A DNA stretch of 64,000 bases, taken from Asterella californica. Taxonomy: Eukaryota > Streptophyta > Marchantiopsida > Marchantiales > Aytoniaceae. The notes under the pieces are model-generated. The model saw only the letters and a list, made by a program, of their open reading frames with translations. It was not told the DNA's origin and did not search any database. The DNA lies in NCBI GenBank assembly GCA_036924285.1, contig JAYKYS010000006.1:29300001-29364000 (forward strand), in the 5' to 3' direction. The translations under genes and the position numbers were made by a program. How positions within the stretch are numbered: the stretch's first letter is position 1; every line of letters starts with the position of its first letter. Shown here piece after piece: positions 22,830-33,200 of this stretch.

Positions 22830-25800
22830 CTATGAGTCCATAAGTGCATCCATCCAAGAAGTAACCTTCTGCCAGAAGTCCACATTCGCAGTTAAGCTGA
22901 GTGGGAAATCAACATGAGAATATGTGGGCAAGATGAGCGTGCCCTGTACACTTTGGCTGAGTTCTTGTGTGAGAAAGGCAACATCTCCTGGGTCGCCGAG
23001 AACATCTTGTCCACCAGAAAGTAAGAGAAGTGGCACTGAGCTGGGAAACTCACTGAACCCGTATACTGGAGGTGTTGCCTGTTGATAGCGAACGAGGTTT
23101 TCAATGGAACCGTAATCATACTCAGCAAACGCCTGCCGCCGCAGAACTGCGAAAACAGAGCAGGAAGTCACAGTTAACAGAGCAGAAGTTGCACGAGGTA
23201 AGGACATCCCGCCGTAAACATCCTTTGAGCCACGACGTTATCTATGTACATACCAGAAGAAGTCCTCACTATTGTATGTAACTTGAAGCTGACTGCTTTA
23301 AACTCTTATGATATTACGATCCTGAGTGGCTCAGAGAAGTCACGAAACTTACGAACCATCGACCTTTTACTACGCAGGGGACTGACTGCTAAGCGTACCA
23401 TTACACTATCCAAGCTCAGTTTCTTGTTCCACTATGTTGGCGTTATGGAACGCTTACTCTGTGCGTAATGAGCAAGAGCTTTGGTCGAGGTTGGCTGAGG
23501 ATAGTACTTGAGGTAAATCGGAATTCGAGCATCGTTAATACAGCACGGAGTTCCTGTCATGGAAATGAGAAACGTCAGACATCACGAGGACGGTATGTGA
23601 TAAACAGTATCGCTGTTGCAACTTCGACCAGAGAAGAACCATCCTGGTTAGTAAAGTGCTTTCCCCCATTCAACTTACGTGCAAGATGTCTGTCTAGAAT
23701 ATTTTCAAGTTCGAGTTTCCAGAAACGGCCCAAAGAAATCTGGTGGTGGGTTGAAAGTATTTTCAGCTCCTGTCCAAATGAACTCTGCTGTTTCATTTCT
23801 ACACCCAGTAAAGTACTCCATGTTTGCATTCATGGGGAACTGTTCTTACCGGAAAAACTAACCAGCAAGTGCTGGCAGTTTCGGTTTGGTTTGTCGCACA
23901 TGGAGTCAATCAGTTTGTCTAGGACTTCGCTACAATGGAAACAAATCGGCAGAGGAGTCAGAACATATTATGCAGTTTATGTACTCAACATTCAGAGAAA
24001 ACTTGAACGGAGCTTTAGTGGTTTGTTTGTCTGGACAACAACGACAAAAACGTTTTAATTCCTGAACAGTAAACTACAAAGAACAGCATTGAACAGGAAA
24101 GTCACCTGTGTAGGCCGAACTCAGACGGACCGAATAACTCGAACACCTGCCATACAGTGTCACTCATGAGGAGAATGAGCCTCGGTCGCGTGGCATATTA
24201 GTGCAAGGATAAGACGTGTGGTTAGCTGCTGCCGAAGTGAACGACTCTAGACCCTACTACTAGGACGTTATAACTGATAAAGCTTTGCGTCATTACGCGT
24301 GCAGAAGTAGGAAGATGCGTAGAAAAGTCGAGAAGAATGAGCGTGTAATTGATGTGCTTGCTCTTGGTGGATTCCTTCACCAGACTCTTCGTTAGGGGCT
24401 CAAGAGTTCCAACGAAGGTACTGGTGTGAAGGTTTTAAGATTTGGCACTTACTTCGTCAAGGTACACATCAGCTGCAAGACGGAGTAACGATGATTGTAC
24501 ATCGTCGAAGAGAGCAATGGGGCAGATAAGAACAGCTCCTTCCACGATATCACTTAACTGGGTAGCCTGACTGATGAGAGCTCCCAGGAACATTGTCGTG
24601 CCCTGAGCCACAGAAGCAGGATATCAAATGACAAGATTCATGTCTCTCTATTAGGTGAGGACCACACACCTTTGAATCCTCATGTATATACTTGAGAGGA
24701 TCTGCAAGTAAGTTGTACGTACCATGGAATGGCCGATGTAAAACAACTTCTGAGAATTTTTACTCTGCACCAGCTCCAGCATTGCTGGTACGTCATATTT
24801 GGCCATCTCGTCGAATGACCAATCCCAGTATGCCTGAATCAAAGCATCCCAACCAGCAGAAGTTCCGATTCTGAGCACACTCGTTGAGCAGCTCAAGGGA
24901 AAGTACAAGTGATCCGTAGTGGGCGCCAAGCCAGAAAGTATCCTAGAGCAGAAATGTCTTCCCCATAAACTGAGAGCTGGACTTGACAACGAAAGATTTA
25001 CAAGAGAAGTACAGGGAAGTGGAACAGACCGAATCGCTGGGTGTGAGGGTCACGTGGCCGTGGCTCCAATGAACGCAGCGAATATTTCCAATCCACACGT
25101 CGAAGCCGAGATCCGCCAGAATGAATGCGTAGGATTCGTTGGGACCATTCATCAGCCAGGTCTCACCGCCCTGACCAACAACGTATCTGTCAGCAGCAGC
25201 AGCAGCTAAGACTTGCAAATCTTTACCTTCAAAGCCTGTTCCAGAGTCTTCGACCAGGTCGCTAGAGTGATGATACTCACCGCCATAATGCCATGCTGGA
25301 GAAAAACGGGTGCTCCTCCAGAGCCGTGTGATATCTGCTGGACTGCGAGCAAGAACCCATCCTCGGTTTGAACCTTCATCGACATGAAGTTGAAACATCA
25401 GCGCCCAGACTACTGCTAGCAGTTCTGTTATTTGATAATGAATATCAGTATGATGCTCAGGAATTTGCAATTGGCATGGTGGATGCATATATCTATATGT
25501 GGCCTCGACCCAGCATTTGGTCTTGCTAGTGTCAAGTCCCAGTCTTAGAACTTGCTACGGTTCCTACCCTTGAAAGCTTTTAGAGTTAGCTCAAGCTTTG
25601 CATGAAGCGAGTAAACCACTAGGTCAGAGTGACTTCTGTTCGACAGAAAGGTTGTATGATAGTAGTGAGGTAAACAGAGCCAGCTGAAACTATCCTTCAG
25701 CTTGGAAAACTAACACAACTGGGCCCTAACGCACAGGCACATTAGCATATTCAGGTGCACAGTACAGAGCATGCATGGTTAAGGAAAGTTAATTCCAAAA

Positions 25801-26134
25801 CTGAAAATCCTGACTGAACTTTTGGAACCCTCGGGGCACTCCAAGGGTTCAAGAGAGCAGTGATTACAGTGTATTCTTGACATGGATAACCATAAGGTTC
25901 CAGGAACGTCTTGCATATCCCATCTTTGTATGGGTCCTCTTGTAAGTGGCGACTCGTGGTGTTTCGGGACTTCGTCAGATGAGGATGCGTTCGATGGCCA
26001 GCGTCTGACGGATCATCATAATGATTCTGAAACCTTCCTGACGCGTCACCTACACGCGCCCATGTTATTAAAACCAACAAGATCAGTGCACAACTGACGA
26101 GTCCCGAGATTTTCCTCTCCACACAAAGTTCCAT
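22830..26134 (-). CDS. acid-lipase-like (gastric/lysosomal type) lipase, nine exons
   Basis: An alpha/beta-hydrolase lipase of the plant LIP1/lysosomal acid lipase family, predicted to hydrolyse triacylglycerols or sterol esters in a secretory or vacuolar compartment. Minus-strand exons joined at GT-AG sites with phase kept: 26134-25868, 25373-25281, 25170-25030, 24833-24723, 24602-24453, 24146-24106, 23929-23850, 23553-23458, 23146-22830. This gives 431 residues. An N-terminal hydrophobic stretch (LVSCALILLVLITW) looks like a signal peptide. Family landmarks are YPCQEYT, VQTEDGFLLAVQ, VFLQHGIM, YWDWSFDEMA and nucleophile GHSMG (Ser203, split between exons 4 and 5). Asp374 lies in SGGQD and His404 in YSHVDF. 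TSTKALAHYAQ and FAEYDYG are also typical. Introns are 110-494 bp. Exon 6 (41 bp) is the least certain, but it restores phase exactly. The start is the first ATG of exon 1. Confidence 0.9.
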
Positions 26135-27730
26135 CTTTGACAAGTACAAGCACCGATGAGATAGTAGTTACACAACTCTAAGCCGATCGATCGATCGATG
26201 TACGTAGGAGGTGAAGGTACATGATTAAATACACTTTGGGAACCGAATTTCTCCTCACGGCACGTTTCTTTCAACGCCTTCGAGTCGTCATCCAGATCAT
26301 GAGTCAGTCCTGTCTTGGAGCTAGTCACTTGATTTCTGACGGGATATTTGGCTGTACTGGAGAAAAGGAAAACCAAAAGCAGAAGGAAGGCACGAAACAT
26401 GGATTTGCTTCTGACTGGACTGCTATCCATTCCGACCATCATGTCCCGGCCAAGCAACTAGCTCGAGCTGCCTAGACAGGACATTGTTGGGTTGTCTCCT
26501 TCCCCCTCTGGGCAGCCAGCTCGCTCACATTTCAGCGAGCTGCCAAGAGTGTGGAAAAGTTGCTGGATTAGATGATCGATTACAGAACGGTTGGCAAACG
26601 AAGGAAGATGACAACGAGAGCTCGATATTCTTTTCAGTTCCAGCATGATGGGACTACTTCCCTTATCCAGTTGCCTGATTTCTTCCTACGGAACAAAATC
26701 CCTTCCTTGAAATTGTTGCTCGTTGTTGTCTTTTCCTGAACGCCAAACTCGACGAAAGATTCTCCAGCTGCGTTTCGGTTCCGACGGCATCCCTTACACG
26801 GTTCCTGCGTTTGGCAACCGTCGTCGTGCTCTGCGTCTTGGAACTCGAATGGAAGCGCGTCCAAGTTCTCTTTCACTTCTGGAAGATGAAGGTACCGATT
26901 TCGTTTCCAAATGACGTACTGAACTGGAAGTTTGCCTCACCTGTCAAAATTCTAGACTACGGTACCGTAGAAACTACTGGCCGGAAGAGTCCCTGAGCGC
27001 CCATACTCTTGACTCAGCTCTGCGACAATAACTCTTCATCGCTTTGGTGATTACTCGCACTTTGCATAAGAAACCAGTCAAACTCATGCCTCTTCTGGCC
27101 CGTAGTTTCAAGCGTGATCTAGACGTCGCAGCTGAAGAAGGTACAGTATCGACTTCTTTTCCTGATGACATTCTGAGCTAGAAGTTTTCTTCACCTGGAA
27201 CGTCTAAATTAGAACTACTGACTGGCCATATATAAGAGTTCCCGGACCTCACTCACTGATCGAGGTTCCTCCTCATAATCAGGAGCTGCTTGTGGCTGTG
27301 CATGCTCAGTAAGAAGTATGGGCTGCTTGTGGGGATGGTGGGGTTTTCATTTTGGTGTCAGAATCGTCCGTTTTACTCGCTTCGTATACTCTGTTTGACG
27401 TTCTAGGTACGGTATGAGGTCACAGTAGAGCACTATCGGCTTGGGTGCACTTCTTTTTACGACTACTTCTTGATGCTTCACAAGCCGTAATCTACACTAA
27501 CATTCTGGATTTCTAACGATCGTGAGATTACGGAGCGTAATTCCACGATCCGTAATCTCACGATCTTAGTTAGTTAGAAGACCACATCATGCAGACGTTT
27601 AAGCAAACGAGACTTCGCCAGAAGAACCGGAATTTGCCAAGCCTCTGTCGAGAGAAGGATCGAAAGTTTTGAAGCCTCTCGTTCATGCTTTACCCTGTTT
27701 GGGGTTCGTACGCATCGGATGAGGCGTATT
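26135..27730. other. upstream region of the lipase gene, no firm gene
   Basis: A minus-strand frame from an ATG at 26430 begins with a signal-peptide-like MFRAFLLLLVFLFSSTA stretch and runs to 26083, overlapping the lipase start. It could be 5' leader, a relic duplicate first exon or a small secreted product; no family is recognised. A (GATC)n simple repeat lies at 26185-26200. Sequences at 26880-26965 and 27128-27215 are diverged direct repeats (GAAG.AGGTAC.G..TCG.TTTC shared). A TATATAAG motif lies at 27229. No other gene signal is visible. Confidence 0.4.
27511..27582. repeat. long inverted repeat (hairpin)
   Basis: GATCGTGAGATTACGGA (27518-27534) and its perfect reverse complement (27549-27565) flank a 14-base spacer. 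The outer bases TTCTAAC and GTTAGAA extend the symmetry with a small interruption. Transcribed, it would form a stable hairpin of at least 17 bp. Confidence 0.9.
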
Positions 27731-28094
27731 CCACTTCTATGCAGCAATTTGCTTGATCACACCCCAGTAGGTTCCTTGAGCTTGATCACACCCCTGACTG
27801 GCTGTTGCCTGTAAAACGGGTCACTTTATGATGTTACTCACATGTGAGACTGCATATATTAAATTTCAGAGCATATATAGTATAACTATTTTGAATAATG
27901 TTAAATATTTTGAATTACAGTGATATTTAGTCAAAGTTGAAAGTACTAAAATGATGAACGAAAAGATAAAATGACTGGTTATACTGTCAATAACCCGTCA
28001 GGGTTATGATCAAGCTTAAGGAACCTAAGAGGGGTACGATCAAGCTCAAGGAACCTAATGGGGGTGTGATCAAGCAAATTTTACCACTTCTATG
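27731..28094. mobile_element. MITE with 11-bp target duplication
   Basis: A 342-bp AT-rich unit (27742-28083) is flanked by the perfect direct repeat CCACTTCTATG at 27731-27741 and 28084-28094. Its ends are inverted repeats: AATTTGCTTGATCACACCCC at 27746 matches the reverse complement of the right end (to 28080) and continues through TAGGTTCCTTGAGCTTGATC with few mismatches, about 45 bp in all. Each end contains a short internal tandem repeat. No coding capacity is present. The 9-11 bp duplication suggests a Mutator-like source; that is inference. Confidence 0.85.
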
Positions 28095-28717
28095 AGTGCA
28101 TATACGAATCGTGTTGGGACTCTTACTCTAGTGCCTGGAGCCAGATGAGAAGAAGGCTGGCGCTCGGTGTTTTCCTGAAAGTTACGATCATGGAAACCGT
28201 CGAACAGAAAGTTTGGGTCCGATCGTTACTGGCAACACGATGGACATTCTGGGTCTCATGATCGATTCTACTAGCTACATGTAGTCCCTTCCATCTCGCA
28301 CAAGTTTCGGGCGCCCATAGCTGCCGCAAAGGCTGTTCACTTTCGCTCTATCTTATAACTATTCGTAGAGGATTCTAGAAATTTAAACTCGTCCTTCGTA
28401 TTTTGGGTGGCTTTATGTTCGATAGTTCATCCTCCGCAGCCGATTATCAGACAATGATAGAACCTAACCTGATCTGATAAACCGTGGTTGGTTTATGAAC
28501 CATGATCTTTGTATGTTAATTTGATAATTGATGAATTTCAAACAATATTTTAGAAACAAGAATCAAACAGTACAGTTGTACAAATAAGATTCAATCATTA
28601 GATCTCTTAGTAAAACAGTCTCAACTGTTTGTTAGATCTCTTCAGGAAACAGTCGAACATTTTATAAATTTTTTATCCTTTATGCTTCAACAACCACGAT
28701 AGTAAACACTCCTTTCG

Positions 28718-28935
28718 TCTCGAGAGTGGTTTAGGATTGAGAAACCACTTCTTCCAGTGGCTTCCGCTGTAACTTGCATATCTCACAACGACCAATTCGC
28801 TTATATAGCCGTCTTTTCCACTCTCCTCGAGGAGTGTTTAAGGACTGAGAAACCAGTACTTCCCGTGGTTCCGCTTTAACTTGCATGTTTCATAGCGACG
28901 GATTCAGTAGTTAGCCGCTTTTCTCCGTGGTTTAG
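28718..28935. repeat. two diverged tandem copies of a ~108-bp unit
   Basis: GAGTGGTTTAGGATTGAGAAACCACTTCTTCCAGTGG..TCCGCTGTAACTTGCAT is followed about 108 bp later by GAGTGTTTAAGGACTGAGAAACCAGTACTTCCCGTGG.TTCCGCTTTAACTTGCAT. Both copies end in a TTAGCCG/TATAGCCG stretch followed by TTTTC. Confidence 0.75.
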
Positions 28936-29087
28936 TAACTTCCGTCACGGTCAAGCAGGAGCATACCGTAGTGTTATTCGAATGCGGTACTTAATTAATC
29001 AACTAATGTTTTGAGAATCCAGAGCTTGGACTTGCTACTAGCAAAGACTAGCGAACTCCACAAAATATTATGTGGGTTGTCTCGAAC

Positions 29088-29275
29088 AATAACAAATATT
29101 ACGATCATCTTGTATACGTATTGGATGAAAACATTGAGTAAAATTCGAGAACTGTACCAATGTACGAATCAAAACGAGCTAATTATGAAAACTGATATCA
29201 GACACCTCAGAAACAATCCGCGGAAGAACGATCAGACTTCGTTTTCGCTACACGAGTATAGCGAATTTGAATAGT
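29088..29275. repeat. dispersed repeat, copy 1
   Basis: The stretch shares blocks with 56268-56475: AATATTACGATCATCTT, ATTATGAAAACTGATATC, GACACCTCA and TATAGCGAATTTGAATAG. The order is conserved and the spacing is similar. An 87-codon frame overlaps it (29011-29274) but is not open in the second copy, so I do not call a gene. Confidence 0.7.
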
Positions 29276-30267
29276 GAGTGATACGGTAAAACATTGCAGA
29301 AGGTGGTGAACTATCCAAAAATTGACTTGACCACACCTCTATTTTCGTCGTGTTTTATCACACCTCTCTTGACGATATTTTGTTAGATTACACCATTTAC
29401 AGTCAAGTCACTTTCAAGTCACTACTTTCGAGTCAAGTCACTACTTTCGACTGGACTGCGACTAAATACGAGGGTCATTCAAGTCTTTTCAAGAATAAAT
29501 ATGCTACAGACGATACATGTTTCACGGGTTGGAGCAAAAGTGGATGCGTGTAATCCGACTAATCACTAACATGACAAAGTGACTGGTTTTACAGTCGAAG
29601 GAGTTGATCATCGACATAAGTACGTATACACAACAGAAATCCCTAAACCCTAAATCCCCACCGCTCATGAGCAAGTTCTGGAAGGTTAATTCCATTTTTT
29701 GGGGTGACGAGACTCCGACGATTACAGTCATGTCAGGCCTACCTTGAGCTAACACGATACAAGCTTCTCCTTCCGGGGCGATCCATAAGCCAGAGGATCT
29801 CAAAATTCCCTGGCCTAAAAATAGCCTTGCTACTCTTTCACAGGCGGAGCTCTCTGTCAAGCTCTTGCTGTCTCTGGTTCTCACTGATGCCAGTGAGTGT
29901 TCATCTGGCCAGTACGATTGAAGGCGATGGAATTCTAGTACCTGGCCTTTTGAAGTTCTATATCTCCATCTACGCTGTATTTCAGGAAACGAATTAGATC
30001 GGTCGTATGGCCTGGCAGTCGAACTAGTTGATAAACAAGTAGCTTCTAGCAGAGCAACTTTCGGTGTACTCGGAGGAACCGTTTGAGTTGCAGGTGTGTG
30101 TGTCATTGACTGTAGATTCTGCCCCTAAGCGCGCAGGTCGGAGAGTGGGCAGTTCGATCTTGAGAGAAGATATGTACTCGTTTTCCCTCTACGCAAGCTG
30201 CTTCGGGATTCGCTTGTAAACACGTACAGCTGATCTGATCTAGATCTGCCGGTGCTCTCGATCATAT

Positions 30268-33200
30268 CTAGGCAGAGAGAAGTGGTTCATAGATATCTAT
30301 CCTGTCTTCTTTCTCCAACGGGAGAGCAGCTGCCACCTTCTTCTTCTCCCCCACTCTCGACTCTGCTTTTTCTACCTGCAAGCATCCACCGAAAAACGTT
30401 TTAGCGCTGGAAGCTCATCGAATTTGCAACCACAACGATCGCGACGTTGACGTACATTCAGACGTTATATCATTCCCTCGAAGCCAAAACAGAGACCTGC
30501 AGCTTCAGAAAGATCGAAAGCTACTTCTTCATCCACAAGCTAAACATCGCTTGTGGATAGATCGAGCTGCTTCGAGGACAGAAGCATTATAGATGGGAGC
30601 AGTGCCGAAAGTTTCGTGTAGACATACCTCCTTGTCCCAGTTGATCAATACCACAATCACAACGATTAGTAACAACTGCGTGATGCTTCCACAGATACAT
30701 CCACCATAGAGGCCCTGTAAAGAGTGAACGAAGCTGTCAGTTTGACGTTCAAAGTTTTTCAGATGTAACGTCTTAGAACAACTGTCTTGCGGCTAGCATC
30801 AGTACGAAGGATCTGACCCTATCGACACGTTGATCCTGAAGATTTTCCTTGATCCGACAGTTGTAGATCGAGGAGAACTTCAGGATTAGAGACTTAAAAA
30901 CCAACCTCATGTGATCGATAACTACCATGACTGCGGAAGACTCCTCCATTGATTACAACTTTCACAGATTCTGATTATGAAGAGCGTGACGAACTCATGA
31001 CGGATCGGAAAGAAAGGAGGTTACCTTAGCTCCCCAATTGAAGTAAAACCCGAAGAGAAGAGCACTCGGAACGCCAACGGCATAAAATGCGAACAAATTG
31101 ACGATGGTGGCAGGATCTTGTAGCCCACAACCTCTCAACACGCCTGCAGGCAACAGAGCCTGTGAGTGCTAGGTACAAATGTGGCATGTTCAGGAGATAG
31201 CAGAAAGCTATGATTTCCAAAGCGTGCTGACAGAGAACTCAAACTCTGGCAGGTCTCGAGGTTAGCCAGTAATCTCTAACTAGGCATTAGCCGAAATTTC
31301 CATCTGATGGCTGCTCTATATACACGAAATCCAAACATGCAGTCAAACGTGTTCGCTCTTCTTCCCGATATCACTATTGGTCACATCAGAAGACCAGCAT
31401 CTCAAATTCACGTCGACGAAGCGAAACAGAATCTAACGGACTGCTCCATGTAGAAGTCGAAATCGAGCGGCAAGCATGGTCAAACTCAAGTCAGGACTCA
31501 GGACGTTCTCAGTTCTCTACAGTGCAAGGTAACCGGAGTTACTTGGGACATCAACCGGATGATTTCTGAAAAAGCGGGTTGAAACTGAGTACTGAGTCGC
31601 ATCTTCACCGGCAAAACTAATAGATACCGACAAATTACCCTTTAGCTTTAGAAAGAAACCGGAATACTGATGGATAAAACCGGTTATTACTTTCCACTGT
31701 AGGATATTTACCGGTAACTCCAAGAATTTCTCCAGGAGCACTGGCAGGGGTTCCGAGGGCTTTCATCTACGCCGGAAAAGTCTTCCGGAGGATGCCGCAA
31801 TGGCTAGTACCCTGTCTTCTCAATGCGTTCAAAGCCTGGCATGTTCTCGCCGGTCATCCTCAGCCCGGTCACCCACGCACCCGAGGAGTTTTCAGGCTTG
31901 AACGCAGTGAGAAAATAAAGTCGAAGAAGATTATTGAGCGAGGGACTTTTCCCTGCCGTGGGCGTTCACTGTAGGTGAGACCGTGAGACAGAAGCGGATG
32001 ATTCACAGAATCTTTTCTATGTCTTCTTCTAAAACAGATAAGGTATCTGTAAAACCGGGAAATGGAAAGGGAAACTAGTCTGGAAGCTCAACGCGTTTGA
32101 CGAGAATCATCGGCAGTGCATCTCGTGTCAGACTGCTGACAGAGATCCAGTACCGTAGCTTGACAGAAGTCAACGGTCATCAAGGCACATACCTTTAACC
32201 CAGGTGAGCGGTGATGTGGCATACTGTGGAGTTACTGGGGCAGGTATGCCGAGTAATGTTTGGTGATGTGGCAGTCTTGCAGACGGACTGCCACATCCTC
32301 AATAAAGTACTTTAAGTGCTCTAATAATTCTGGCAACTGAGTCGTAATGGGCGTTGTTCACTTATTTTCTATATTAGGAAAAAGGTGAAGTACTAATAAA
32401 CAATATAAATCTGTAAGAGCGGCAACACGGTACAGGGTGATCTGTAACGTGGATAACATGACTTTGCGGTACAATATATCCTACAATAATGGAAGCTAGT
32501 TACGAAGAAAAACAAAATATGAGTTCCCCCAATGCCCACATATGCCAGATTTCCTCCATTATTGGTAACATGGTCAAAAGTGAGGATATGATTCCGTCAC
32601 CCGATATAGACACCAAGTCCACAAATCGCTTCACCCACACACTTACCTGCGAGCCTTACCCCTTGCCACGAGCCGTTTCTGGAACACGTGGCATCCTTCG
32701 CTCCGCATGGCATTTATAAGCCGGCCGATAGTGGGTAGGCCAACCCGTCTGCCATTTTGAGGCGGGCGAGGTGAGCCGGTTTGGGTAAAGGTTGCGGGCG
32801 AGGAAAAAACCAAGGATAAAGCAAGAAAGGTATACCTCTCATTCCTCAAAGGAATCAGAAGTAAATAATAACGAATTAGACGAGAGCGAGACGTAGCTTT
32901 TACAGCTAATAATAGTCCTTATAACTCACTGCGACTCCTCGATGCTTTGGGTTTAAAAACAAAACAAAAGAGTTACTGCGACTCCTCAACAAGTCGCCAG
33001 AATTTAGGAAAAAGAAAACAGAATATGACTGCGACTCCTCAGCGAGTTGTCGAACTCTACCCCTCAACGAGTTGTCAGTATTTACAAAAAGAAACAACAA
33101 ATGACTGGGACTCCTCAACGATTGTCAGTATTTACAGAAAAGCACAAAATATCACTGCGACTCCTCAAACGACAACGTAGTCAGTATTTAGTCCTCGTGA

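Larger units (their letters stand above)
28095..30267. other. intergenic region downstream of MATE gene, with small repeats
   Basis: Includes the 28718-28935 direct repeat and a dispersed repeat at 29088-29275. AAGTCA/CTACTTTCGAGTCAAGTCA short tandem repeats lie at 29400-29452. A 194-codon minus-strand frame at 29522-30106 lies beyond the MATE stop codon and has no motif, so I read it as 3' flank. Confidence 0.45.

Noticed and set aside
29522..30106. A 194-codon minus-strand frame after the MATE gene
   Set aside because: The MATE coding sequence ends with a stop at 30268 after a family-like tail; this frame has no motif and is probably 3' flank.
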